Source: Thalassotalea euphylliae (lineage in GTDB: Bacteria; Pseudomonadota; Gammaproteobacteria; Enterobacterales; Alteromonadaceae). Taken from it: a stretch of 64,000 nt of DNA. Shown here piece after piece: positions 24,793-32,950 of the stretch (position 1 is the first letter of the stretch; the number at the start of each line of letters is the position of its first letter). Under the pieces are notes generated by a model. That model did not search any database. It saw only the letters and a program-made list of their open reading frames with translations, and had not been told where the DNA came from. The DNA lies in NCBI RefSeq assembly GCF_003390335.1, contig NZ_QUOU01000001.1, positions 1,736,001 through 1,800,000 on the forward strand, read 5' to 3'. A program made the translations under genes and the position numbers.

Positions 24793-25064
24793 TTCACCGC
24801 ATAACTTGCCTCTCTGCTACTAATTCTAGGCCCCATATGAGCCAAATAATTGCTAATGAATCTGCAATTTGTCTACGTCACGACAGCGTTGACGCCCATT
24901 AACGTCAGCCAGTTTGCTGTGGATTGGCAACTCATCAGGGGAATCAGGGGAATGGGCGCCAAGCGGTCAAATGCTTAGGCGTTGATCGTGCTAATCTAAC
25001 ACGCTTAGCTAAATCCCCCGATTCCCTTACTGAGCAACTGATTCGCTAGTTCACCAAAGTCCTT
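24793..25064. other. Gap between recR and nhaA; possible decayed ORF
   Basis: From ATG 24837 a frame runs to 25049 (71 codons) interrupted by a single TAA at 24900-24902 (begins MSQIIANESAICLRHD; resumes RQPVCCGLATHQ). No family is recognised and one stop in 71 codons can be chance. Nothing else was seen here. Confidence 0.2.
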
Positions 25065-25087
25065 AATGCCCCTAGCCTCGGGGCATT
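25065..25087. terminator. Hairpin at the recR/nhaA convergence
   Basis: AATGCCCC and GGGGCATT with a 7-nt loop, overlapping the last codons of nhaA. T tracts are short on both sides (TTTTG on +), so termination is probable but not strong. Confidence 0.45.
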
Positions 25088-26382
25088 TTGGTGTGCGCCT
25101 GTTGTGATACATTCATGCTCATTGCATGGCCAGCTCGAGTTGTATTTGTGGGCGGTGGTGGTGCACTTGAATCGTGCGCCTTTTCATCCATTTCTTGAGC
25201 TATTTGCTCATCGCTCGCTTGGGGTGCAGGTGCAAACTTCAAGATGGTATAGCCTGCAATCGCAGCAATGAGCGACGCCATGAGAATGCCCAAACGCTCA
25301 TCGACAATAATATTGCTGCCTGTGGTTTCAAAGGCCAGAGAGCCGATAAATAAACTCATTGTAAAGCCAATACCACATAACACCGAGGCGCCGAATATAT
25401 GTCGCCAGGTGATTTCAGCAGGAAGTTTAGCGATGCCTAACTTTGTCGCGATATAACACATTGACATGATACCAAGTGGCTTACCAATTAATAACCCAAG
25501 TGCGATACCCACAGTAATCGGGTGGCTAATCGCATCTATCGTCAATTCACGAAAGTCGATGCCGGCGTTGGCAAAAGCAAAGAGCGGCAAGATAACAAAC
25601 GCGACTGAGCTATGTAGGCTGGATTCCAATTGCTTGACTGGTGAATGTTCAGGTTTTTTCTGATCGCGCATGGGAATGAAAAACGCCAGTAAAACACCAG
25701 CAAGTGTTGCATGTACGCCAGACTTCAATACAGCGACCCATAAAATACCACCGACGAACATATACGCAGGAATATCTGTGACGCCCTTGCGGTTGAGTAA
25801 TGTCAGTACCATTAAACAAGTTGCACTGATAAGTAACGGCGCTGTTTCCAGTTGTTGAGTGTAAAACAGTGCGATAATGACAATGGCCCCTATGTCGTCA
25901 ATAATGGCAAGCGTGACTAAAAACACTTTTAGCGATGCTGGCACTTGTTTGCCAAGTAGCATTAATATACCCAAAGCGAAGGCAATGTCGGTGGCGGCAG
26001 GAATTGCCCAGCCAATCCGATTACTCTCGTCTTGATAATTAATAACAAGGTAAATCAGTGCTGGAATCACCATGCCGCCAACGGCGCCAAACAGCGGCAG
26101 AAAAGTGTTTTTCGGCTCTGCTAAGTGACCTTCCAGCAGCTCTCGTTTGAGCTCTAACCCCACTAAAAAGAAAAATGCAGCCATCAGCCCGTCGTTGACC
26201 CAAAGCAGTATGGGTTTGTTTATCGAAAGCTCACCAATGTGAATGCCCGCAGGTATTTGGATAAGCATTTCGTAATAAACCGACAAACCACTGTTGGCAA
26301 CAATCAATGCCAGCAACGTTGTAAACAATAAAATTAAACCAGCAGCAGCTTCCAGCTGTAAAAATTTCTTAATAGCAGTCAT
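25072..26382 (-). CDS. nhaA: Na+/H+ antiporter NhaA
   Basis: A 436-residue inner-membrane protein with about 12 membrane segments. Starting at 26382 gives MTAIKKFLQLEAAAGLILLF, the usual NhaA opening, with AGGTG ahead. Key motifs are LVGLELKRELLEGHL, PAATDIAFALGIL with the Asp of the funnel, and LAIIDDIGAIVIIALFY with the Asp-Asp transport pair. It exchanges Na+ for H+ for pH and sodium balance, apt for a marine cell. The C-terminal tail after the last helix is about 50 residues, Pro/Thr-rich (SSAPPPPTNTT) and longer than in E. coli NhaA (388 residues). NhaR is encoded 0.9 kb away. Confidence 0.95.
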   Translation of the reverse strand: MTAIKKFLQLEAAAGLILLFTTLLALIVANSGLSVYYEMLIQIPAGIHIGELSINKPILLWVNDGLMAAFFFLVGLELKRELLEGHLAEPKNTFLPLFGAVGGMVIPALIYLVINYQDESNRIGWAIPAATDIAFALGILMLLGKQVPASLKVFLVTLAIIDDIGAIVIIALFYTQQLETAPLLISATCLMVLTLLNRKGVTDIPAYMFVGGILWVAVLKSGVHATLAGVLLAFFIPMRDQKKPEHSPVKQLESSLHSSVAFVILPLFAFANAGIDFRELTIDAISHPITVGIALGLLIGKPLGIMSMCYIATKLGIAKLPAEITWRHIFGASVLCGIGFTMSLFIGSLAFETTGSNIIVDERLGILMASLIAAIAGYTILKFAPAPQASDEQIAQEMDEKAHDSSAPPPPTNTTRAGHAMSMNVSQQAHTKMPRG

Positions 26383-26639
26383 ATGTACACCTAATTCATC
26401 CTGGAGCAGGTTAGTAGTTGGCAATAAACCATTAAAAACAGCCCTGAACAATACGCTGAGGGCTATCACACTTTGTGGGCTGTTGAAGCTATGTAGAGGC
26501 GTTTGTACTTGCTGCTTGCACTCCAATTTTTCTGGTGAGATAGATCATTCGACTACGATTATCTTCAAGCAGCACGCAAGCAATTTCAACTTGTGCTCAT
26601 TGAAACAATAACCACAGCACCATTTACTTACATGAGTCC

Positions 26640-27056
26640 TTATTCACATGAGTAATGCCTTGCAAGAATGTCAGTTACTAGGCGAACGTCTAATGGTTTA
26701 CCATAATTTTTGGCGGCTTGAGTTATTACACCTTTGAAGGTTTGGTATTCGATATCGGCAGGTAAACACACTTGCTCCATACCGTACTTACGGGTTTTTA
26801 CAACGCTGTAGTTGCTTGTGCTCGTACGGTTGTTGTAAGCACGCTCGACAAGGCCTTTAGGTTCAGTAGGAGAAAGCAGTGATTGTTTTTTACTGATCAA
26901 GCCGTAAAAAAAACCTTGGCAGCTAAATTCGAGTTGAGGGGAAATATCGTCAGACAAACACTGACTGATCATTTTGTCTGCGGAAAAGTTAGACGCCTGT
27001 ATAGGTACAGTAAGACTCAACAACACAATTGACATTGCTGCAATAGAAAAACGCAT
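26640..27056 (-). CDS. Secreted Rap1a/Tai-like small protein
   Basis: A 138-residue protein with a signal peptide (AAMSIVLLSLTVPIQASN). The mature part has four cysteines at wide spacing: CLSDD, SCQGFFYGLIS, VCLPADIEYQTFKGVITQAA and a terminal SCE. The pattern Cys-GxxxGL ... CxP ... LVTDILARHYxC resembles Rap1a/Tai immunity proteins, which neutralise secreted type VI amidase effectors in the periplasm. No effector gene is nearby, so this may be an orphan immunity gene or only share the fold. Family call moderate, role uncertain. Confidence 0.5.
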   Translation of the reverse strand: MRFSIAAMSIVLLSLTVPIQASNFSADKMISQCLSDDISPQLEFSCQGFFYGLISKKQSLLSPTEPKGLVERAYNNRTSTSNYSVVKTRKYGMEQVCLPADIEYQTFKGVITQAAKNYGKPLDVRLVTDILARHYSCE

Positions 27057-27182
27057 AAATCACCTCGTTAAATGGCTGTGTGAATGTTGGCTGCGAAAAT
27101 GCGCTCAAGAATTTTATTAGCCATAGTTCTTTAACTCTAAAGTGTATGACGATAAGAAAAAATCTGATTATTTCTTAATATT

Positions 27183-27201
27183 ACTTCGTAATTTACGAAG
27201 T
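27183..27201. promoter_or_regulatory. Perfect 19-bp palindrome upstream of nhaR
   Basis: ACTTCGTAA-T-TTACGAAGT is a perfect 9-1-9 palindrome 66 bp before the nhaR start. Its position fits an operator in the nhaR promoter, probably for NhaR itself or another dimeric regulator. Confidence 0.55.
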
Positions 27202-27267
27202 TTTGGCTAGTCTATTGAGTAAACCATTGTGTTTCCTAAGTAATCCTCTCAGGAAAAAGGATAAAGC

Positions 27268-28233
27268 GTGCAAGTTAATTACAACCATCTTTACTACTTT
27301 TGGGTGACGGCGACAGAAGGTGGTATTTCCCGAGCCGCAGAAAAACTTCACTTAGCGCCCCAAACGGTTAGCGCGCAAATAGCAGCGTTGGAAGAAAGGT
27401 TAGGGCGAGCACTTTTTATTAAGCGGGGTCGAACGTTAGCGCTAACCGAATTTGGCGCATTAACTAAATCTTATGCCGACGAAATGTTTCACAAAGCGCA
27501 AGAGTGGTTGCACACAGCAGCTTCCGGTGAAAAGCACGTAGCAACTATGTGCCGAGTAGGGTTGACTGACGGTTTGCCGAAAACGTTAATCAGCAAGTGG
27601 CTGTCGCCAGCATTAGATAACGACCAACATGTGCTGCTAGATTGTCAAGACGGCAACTTGGATGAGTTACTCGCGCAATTAACATTGCATAAGTTGGATA
27701 TGATATTAACTGACTTGCCTTTGATTGCAGATGTTGAACTGTCGGTGTATTGCCAAAATATCGGTTACAGTGACATTGGTTTTTTCGCGCCTATGTCTGA
27801 GATCAAAAGGCCGCCATCGTCAAAGCCTAAAACCCCTCTGTCTTCAAGCCCAAGCTCTGCAACCTCAAACGAGCAACTCACCAACACTTTTCCTGTTTGT
27901 TTACATCAGAAGAGAATGGTCATGCCGGGGTTTAATACGAGTTTAACGCGCAGTTTGATGCAATGGTTTGAGGTTAATGAAATTAAACCCGATATAACGG
28001 TTTATGCCAACGATATCGCTTTAATGAAATCACTGGGCAGAGATGGTTTTGGTATGTTTCCCGCGCCTTTGATCATTAAAGAGGAAATTATGGACAAATT
28101 TCACGTTGGTTATATCGGTAAAGCTGACAATGTAACGCAAGAATATCACTTGATTACGCCGCAGCGCAGTATTGTGCATCCATTTGTTGCTAAAATTGTC
28201 AGCATGGCGGCTGGCTTAAATTCGGTAAGTTAG
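27268..28233 (+). CDS. nhaR: LysR-family regulator NhaR
   Basis: A 321-residue LysR protein. The N-terminus VNYNHLYYFWVTATEGGISR then AAEKLHLAPQTVSAQIAALE is that of the NhaR group, which senses Na+ and activates nhaA. Start GTG 27268 with AAGGATAAAGC ahead. An unusual Ser/Pro-rich stretch of about 25 residues (RPPSSKPKTPLSSSPSSATS) interrupts the effector domain between IGFFAPMSEI and FPVCLHQKRMVMPG. It looks like a disordered loop insertion. Proximity to nhaA supports the call. Confidence 0.88.
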   Translation: MQVNYNHLYYFWVTATEGGISRAAEKLHLAPQTVSAQIAALEERLGRALFIKRGRTLALTEFGALTKSYADEMFHKAQEWLHTAASGEKHVATMCRVGLTDGLPKTLISKWLSPALDNDQHVLLDCQDGNLDELLAQLTLHKLDMILTDLPLIADVELSVYCQNIGYSDIGFFAPMSEIKRPPSSKPKTPLSSSPSSATSNEQLTNTFPVCLHQKRMVMPGFNTSLTRSLMQWFEVNEIKPDITVYANDIALMKSLGRDGFGMFPAPLIIKEEIMDKFHVGYIGKADNVTQEYHLITPQRSIVHPFVAKIVSMAAGLNSVS

Positions 28234-28304
28234 CCGTTGAGTTTGCTTTAAGCAGAGAAAGCATCAAATCAATAGTAAATCATAAATAAAACAGAAGTTA
28301 CGTC

Positions 28305-28604
28305 ATGAAAAGGTTAGATTTTTTACTCAATGTCACGCAAGTACCAGCCGATCTGTTAGCGGTTTGCCACCAACCTAAGGCGGATTTATACGGCACTTAT
28401 CAATTATATCAATTCCTTGTCGATAGCCCCTTACTCTACAAAGTTTGGATGGTAGATGAATACGGTGACTATTGGCTGGAAGTCAACCTGATTGACGATA
28501 GTGGCGAGCCAGCGTTTCACACCATAAAGATAGACCAAGATAGCTATGAACAGGTTGAGTTTGAACCCTATCAAGTGCTTACTGAGCCGGGAAAGTCGAG
28601 TTAA
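28305..28604 (+). CDS. Small soluble protein of unknown function
   Basis: A 99-residue acidic protein (begins MKRLDFLLNVTQVPADLLAV), rich in Tyr, Asp and Val. It is probably a beta-rich single domain (VWMVDEYGDYWLEVNLIDDS). There is no signal peptide or membrane segment. It lies 71 bp after nhaR on the same strand and could be cotranscribed. No family is recognised. Confidence 0.6.
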   Translation: MKRLDFLLNVTQVPADLLAVCHQPKADLYGTYQLYQFLVDSPLLYKVWMVDEYGDYWLEVNLIDDSGEPAFHTIKIDQDSYEQVEFEPYQVLTEPGKSS

Positions 28605-28717
28605 CCCCCTTGGTGAGTGACTGAGGTTGCGTTAAATAGTCTAGCGTACATACTATGCTTGGTAGATCACGGTAAATGTGAATCTAATCGGATATACCTC
28701 AACAAAAGGAGTTTGTG

Positions 28718-29114
28718 ATGGAACACGATCAAATTGTAGAAACCCTCTCGACGCTCGCTAATGGCGTTGACCCAGCCACAGGTGAAGTCTTCCCTCAGGA
28801 GTCGCCCTATAACCAGCCAAATGTTATTCGTGCCTTACTTCTACGCGGTGAACCAGCTGCCAAAACCGAAAAAACCAAAACGCACGGTTGAACAGAAGCA
28901 ACAAGAAAACCTCGCCAAAGGTTTACCGAAAAACTATGGTTTGCCATGGGCTGAAACAGATGCGCAACAGGTTATTGAAAAGTACCAAGCTAACGTTGCT
29001 ATTCAAGACATCGCAAGTGATATGGCACGCAAATCCAGCTCGATTGTGAGCCTTTTAAAAAAGCATGACATTATCAGTGAGCAACAAGTGATATCAATGG
29101 GCATTAGGTTTTAA
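28718..29114 (+). pseudogene. HTH-like small protein gene broken by a +1 frameshift
   Basis: ATG 28718 follows a strong AAAGGAG and encodes MEHDQIVETLSTLANGVDPA then TGEVFPQESPYNQPNVIRAL, after which frame 0 ends at TGA 28889-28891. The +1 frame carries on naturally from about 28845: AVNQLPKPKKPKRTVEQKQQ, ENLAKGLPKNYGLPWAETDA, IASDMARKSSSIVSLLKKHD. The joined 131-residue product looks like a known bacterial family with an N-terminal ANGxDPxTGExF block and a C-terminal GLPW plus HTH block. One extra base near 28835-28850 explains it. Mutation, sequencing error and programmed shifting are all possible. Confidence 0.75.
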
Positions 29115-29255
29115 ACTGGCATGTTAATGTAAACTGTGTTGAATGTCGGCAACTGAAAATCAGCCGCTGGCATTCAACGCCTTTAATTAGCACACCAATT
29201 TTTTACGAAAATATACTGATGAAAAATTAATTTAGAAAAATCGGCGACAAATTTT

Positions 29256-29283
29256 CTTGAATTCAAAAACACTATCCCCATAT
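29256..29283 (+). promoter_or_regulatory. RpoH (sigma-32) heat-shock promoter of htpG
   Basis: CTTGAAT, 13 bp, then CCCCATAT matches the sigma-32 consensus (CTTGAAA and CCCCATnT) almost fully. It lies 90 bp before the htpG start. htpG is a classic sigma-32 gene. Confidence 0.85.
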
Positions 29284-29372
29284 CTCCTGTTAAGTAAAAA
29301 GTAGTGCTGCGGCTAGCTTGCCCAAATTAGCGCTACATTGGTTATTTTGAGTTCAGATAGGAGATGTTTCAG

Positions 29373-31334
29373 ATGTCTGAGACAGGTCAAAAAGAAGTTC
29401 ACGGTTTTCAAACAGAAGTTAAACAGCTGCTCCAGCTTATGATTCACAGTCTCTACAGTAATAAAGAGATTTTCCTACGTGAGTTAGTATCAAACGCGGC
29501 GGATGCGTCAGACAAATTACGTTTTAAAGCCTTACAAAACGCTGAGCTTTTTGAAGGTGACGGTGAGTTACGCGTACGGGTAAGTGCCGATAAGGAAAAC
29601 AACACAGTTACCATTTCTGATAACGGTATCGGGATGACCAGTGACGAGATCATCGCTCACTTAGGCACCATTGCAAAATCAGGTACGGCTGAGTTCTTCT
29701 CAAAACTATCTGGCGACCAAGCGTCAGACTCACAATTAATCGGTCAATTCGGTGTAGGTTTCTACTCTGCGTTTATCGTTGCTGACAAAGTCACCGTGCG
29801 CTCTCGTGCTGCCGGCGTTGCTCCAAGCGAAGGTGTGGAATGGCAAAGTGAAGGTGAGGGTGAATTTACCACTCGCCAAATCGAAAAGTCAGGCCGTGGT
29901 ACCGACATTATTCTTCACTTAAAAGAAGACGAAAACGAATTCCTTGATGACTGGCGCTTAAAGTCAATTGTTACTAAGTACTCAGATCACATCTCAGTAT
30001 CGGTTGAAATGCTAACACCAGAAATTCCAGCGGTCGAAGCACAACCAGAAGAGAAAGACGACGAAGGTAATGTGATTCGCCCAGCGATTGAAGCACGTGA
30101 CGCTGAGCCTGCCAAATGGGAAGCGGTGAACAAAGCAACTGCGCTTTGGACACGTGAAAAAGCAGATGTTAGCGACGAAGAATACAAAGAATTCTACAAG
30201 CACGTGTCGCACGACTACGCAGAGCCAATGCTTTGGGAGCACAACAAGGTAGAAGGTACAACTGAGTACACGTCACTACTTTATATCCCAAGCAAAGCAC
30301 CATTTGATTTATACAATCGCGAAAAGCAACACGGTTTAAAACTATACGTACAACGCGTTTTCATTATGGATGACGCAGAGCAATTTATGCCGACTTACCT
30401 GCGTTTCGTGAAAGGTTTATTAGATTCAAACGATTTACCACTGAACGTATCGCGTGAAATCTTACAAGATAACAAAGTAACGCAAGCCATCCGCAAGGGT
30501 TGTACTAAGCGCGTACTTAAAATGCTTGAGAAGTTGGGTAAGAAAGACCAAGAGCAATATCAATCATTCTGGAACGAATTTGGCCAAGTGCTAAAAGAAG
30601 GTCCAGCTGAAGATATGGCTAATAAAGAGCAAATTGGTAAGCTATTGCGCTTTGCGTCAACTAACGAAGATTCAAGTGTACAAAACGTATCATTACCTGA
30701 TTACGTCGAGCGCATGAAAGAAGGCCAAGACAAAATTTACTACGTAGTTGCAGACAGTTTCGCCGCAGCGAAAAACAGCCCGCACTTAGAAGTATTCCGC
30801 AAGAAAGGTATTGAAGTACTGCTGCTTTCTGACCGTATCGATGAATGGCTAGTTAGTCACTTAACAGAGTTCGATGGCAAGCAACTACAGTCTGTGGCGC
30901 GCGGTGGTGTTGACCTAAGCGGCATGGAAGATGAAGAGTCAAAAGAAGCACAAGAAAAACTTGAGCAAGAGTTTGATTCAGTCGCCAAGCGAATGAAAGA
31001 AGCGTTAGGCGATAAAGTACAAGATGTTAAAATTTCTAATCGCTTAACTGACTCGCCAGCCGTTATTGTCACTGCCGAAGATGATATGAGTATTCAGATG
31101 CAAAAATTAATGGCATCTGTGGGTCAAGAAGTGCCAGAAACTCAGCCAATCTTTGAAATTAACGCCGAGCACGAGCTCGTTAAACACGTTGCCGATGAGC
31201 AAGACGACGACAAATTTAACCAGTGGGTTGAAGTGTTATTTGAGCAAGCAACATTAGCAGAGCGTGGCAGCCTAAGTGACCCAGCATCATTTGTGGCAAA
31301 ACTAAACAAGCTAATGATGAGCTTAGCTAAGTAA
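29373..31334 (+). CDS. htpG: Chaperone HtpG (bacterial Hsp90)
   Basis: A 653-residue Hsp90. The ATPase domain has QLLQLMIHSLYSNKEIFLRE, ELVSNAADASDKLRF, ISDNGIGMTSDEI and GQFGVGFYSAFIVADKV. The middle domain has LPLNVSREILQDN, and the C-terminal dimer domain ends KLNKLMMSLAK. Start ATG 29373 is set by AGGAG at 9 nt; the ATG at 29364 is too close to it. The protein is about 30 residues longer than E. coli HtpG, partly from an acidic loop around residues 220-250 (EAQPEEKDDEGNVIRPAIEA). It has a sigma-32 promoter upstream and a terminator downstream, so it is a single-gene unit. Confidence 0.97.
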   Translation: MSETGQKEVHGFQTEVKQLLQLMIHSLYSNKEIFLRELVSNAADASDKLRFKALQNAELFEGDGELRVRVSADKENNTVTISDNGIGMTSDEIIAHLGTIAKSGTAEFFSKLSGDQASDSQLIGQFGVGFYSAFIVADKVTVRSRAAGVAPSEGVEWQSEGEGEFTTRQIEKSGRGTDIILHLKEDENEFLDDWRLKSIVTKYSDHISVSVEMLTPEIPAVEAQPEEKDDEGNVIRPAIEARDAEPAKWEAVNKATALWTREKADVSDEEYKEFYKHVSHDYAEPMLWEHNKVEGTTEYTSLLYIPSKAPFDLYNREKQHGLKLYVQRVFIMDDAEQFMPTYLRFVKGLLDSNDLPLNVSREILQDNKVTQAIRKGCTKRVLKMLEKLGKKDQEQYQSFWNEFGQVLKEGPAEDMANKEQIGKLLRFASTNEDSSVQNVSLPDYVERMKEGQDKIYYVVADSFAAAKNSPHLEVFRKKGIEVLLLSDRIDEWLVSHLTEFDGKQLQSVARGGVDLSGMEDEESKEAQEKLEQEFDSVAKRMKEALGDKVQDVKISNRLTDSPAVIVTAEDDMSIQMQKLMASVGQEVPETQPIFEINAEHELVKHVADEQDDDKFNQWVEVLFEQATLAERGSLSDPASFVAKLNKLMMSLAK

Positions 31335-31378
31335 CCAAGTTGAAAGCGTGAAAGTAATCGCTCACACTAAATAATATC

Positions 31379-31402
31379 AAGGCGCCATTCGGCGCCTTTT
31401 TT
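31379..31402 (+). terminator. Rho-independent terminator of htpG
   Basis: AAGGCGCC, loop ATTC, GGCGCC and six Ts. Confidence 0.9.
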
Positions 31403-31803
31403 ACGTAAAGTGTTTCTTATGTAAATAGGGAAGCATTCATGTTTGTTGTATTACGTATCTCTGTATCCCACAGTAAAACTCGTTAGCATTATCAGCATAG
31501 CCCATCTCGTCAGCCCCGGCTTAGCCATCTGCTAAAGCGACTAAAACAACTAAAGCAGCGAAATAAGCTGCTTGCGATTGGCTAATCTATCGGCCACTTT
31601 CTGGCCTAAAGCTCACCTTCAAATTCTTCAACCTGAGCATGAAACGCTAGTACTTCATCAATTGCGTCTTGGCAAATTTCAATTGTCATTTTTTGGTGAA
31701 CTGTAACTGAAATAGAGGCACCAGCTTTTCAACTTAGCACAAAGTCAAAAAGTCCGAGATCGGGGCGCTTCGTAAAAAACTTTTAATATGCTATTGAACA
31801 TCT
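31403..31803. other. Non-coding stretch between htpG and the pseudoazurin/NiSOD cassette
   Basis: About 400 bp without a credible gene. A 27-codon ORF on the minus strand (31606-31689, begins MTIEICQDAIDEVLAFHAQV) reads like the start of a protein but has no continuation. It may be a remnant. Confidence 0.4.
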
Positions 31804-31823
31804 AAATGATAATGATTACTATT
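31804..31823 (+). promoter_or_regulatory. Fur-box-like site ahead of the pseudoazurin/sodN cassette
   Basis: TGATAATGATTACTA matches the 7-1-7 Fur pattern TGATAAT-N-ATTATCA at 12 of 14 positions. It lies about 60 bp upstream of the pseudoazurin start. Control by Fur (or a Nur/Mur relative) is inferred. Confidence 0.6.
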
Positions 31824-31884
31824 TGTTTGTTGGTGTGATGATCAATGTTAAAGATCAGTGCACTGTTTTTTTCCAATAGGCAAT

Positions 31885-32382
31885 ATGAGAACCATTATGA
31901 GGACTAACCTAAATTCCGTTCGTGATTTAGCAACCCAAGCTGTTACCTTTTTAGCACTATGTGCATTATTAGCCTTGTGCGCCAGTAATGTTGCTGTCGC
32001 TAAAAATCATGAAGTTAAACTCCTAACGGCTGATAGCAATGGCCAAACCATGATCATGTCACCAGGCTATTTAAAAATTGCCAAGGGCGACACCGTTACT
32101 TTTATCCCGGCAGATGTTACCCATAATGTTGAGTCTATTGCCATTCCAGCCTCGGCTAAAAAATTCACCAGTACCATGGGTGAAAAATTCTCTTACACCT
32201 TCGATGAACAGGGCGTTTACTTGTACAAATGCACGCCACACTTTGTCATGGGCATGTTAGGTGTTATTCAAGTCGATGACGCAAATAACCTCGCCGATGT
32301 GCAAAAACAGTGGGATACAGTGGGGGCAGGCGTTGTGATGAACAAAGAGCGCGTAGCCAACTATTTAGCGCAAGTAAAGTAG
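31885..32382 (+). CDS. Pseudoazurin-like blue copper protein
   Basis: A 165-residue exported protein. The signal segment (AVTFLALCALLALCASNVAV) is followed by a cupredoxin. The copper ligands are visible: His in VTHNVESI, then Cys, His and Met in YKCTPHFVMGMLGVIQV. The order His...Cys-x3-His-x3/4-Met is type 1 copper as in pseudoazurin. An in-frame ATG at 31897 is an alternative start. It carries single electrons in the periplasm, often to denitrification or peroxidase enzymes. Here it leads a run that includes nickel superoxide dismutase, 11 bp before the next gene. Expression with SOD under a Fur-like site suggests an oxidative-stress or metal-sparing role (inference). Confidence 0.88.
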   Translation: MRTIMRTNLNSVRDLATQAVTFLALCALLALCASNVAVAKNHEVKLLTADSNGQTMIMSPGYLKIAKGDTVTFIPADVTHNVESIAIPASAKKFTSTMGEKFSYTFDEQGVYLYKCTPHFVMGMLGVIQVDDANNLADVQKQWDTVGAGVVMNKERVANYLAQVK

Positions 32383-32393
32383 AGCAGAGCGTT

Positions 32394-32900
32394 ATGGGAC
32401 ATAACTATCAACACAATTTGCCTCGAAAATCAGATTATCAAAGTGAAAGCTGCCAAAGTAAGGGTAGCGATCACAGCCAATGGCAATCGCTATTAAAGCT
32501 GGGCAATGAATCTTTTCACGACCAGCAGTTTCAACAGGCTGAGTTCTTTTACAGCGAAGCGTATGACTTACTCGCTCACAATTACCGTAATTCACCAAAA
32601 TGCGCTGACACTTTAATGGCCTGGCTCTGCACTTGCCATAATTTGTCTTCATTGTATGAGGAAACGGGGCGATTAGAATTGAGCTTGCGTTTTTTGATGG
32701 TGCCACACGAGTACTTGCTTGAAATCACGGAATCAGAAATTCAAGACGAAGATATTAAGTTGATTGCCTTTAAAGGCTTGAGTTTAACCATTGCTCCCAT
32801 TTTAGCGTTTGCGCAAAAACACCCGATTTGCGATGGCTGTAAAAGCCAATTTGAATCGTTAGAGCAGCTGTTAAAGCACGATGCGCCGCAAGTGCATTAG
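32394..32900 (+). CDS. Helical (TPR-like) protein of unknown function in the sodN cassette
   Basis: A 168-residue soluble protein with no signal peptide, started at ATG 32394 (MGHNYQHNLPRK). Residues 35-110 look like tetratricopeptide-type helix pairs (LLKLGNESFHDQQFQQAEFF, YSEAYDLLAHNYRNSPKCAD, then NLSSLYEETGRLELSLRFLM). A CDGC motif lies near the C-terminus (HPICDGCKSQFESLEQLL), which could bind metal or form a disulfide. It sits between the pseudoazurin gene and a His-rich membrane peptide gene, all on one strand with small gaps. A helper role in metal loading or electron transfer is only a guess. Confidence 0.6.
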   Translation: MGHNYQHNLPRKSDYQSESCQSKGSDHSQWQSLLKLGNESFHDQQFQQAEFFYSEAYDLLAHNYRNSPKCADTLMAWLCTCHNLSSLYEETGRLELSLRFLMVPHEYLLEITESEIQDEDIKLIAFKGLSLTIAPILAFAQKHPICDGCKSQFESLEQLLKHDAPQVH

Positions 32901-32950
32901 CTTGATGAGTTAAGCGAGCTAACGCAATCACAACTTCACGGAGAACAACA

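Noticed and set aside
26294..26611. 105-codon ORF on + over the nhaA start
   Set aside because: Mostly antisense to nhaA, with composition typical of a reversed membrane-protein gene; no ribosome-binding site.
31606..31689. 27-codon ORF on - between htpG and the pseudoazurin gene
   Set aside because: Sequence looks protein-like, but it is too short, has no partner region and no strong ribosome-binding site; kept only as a note in the gap entry.
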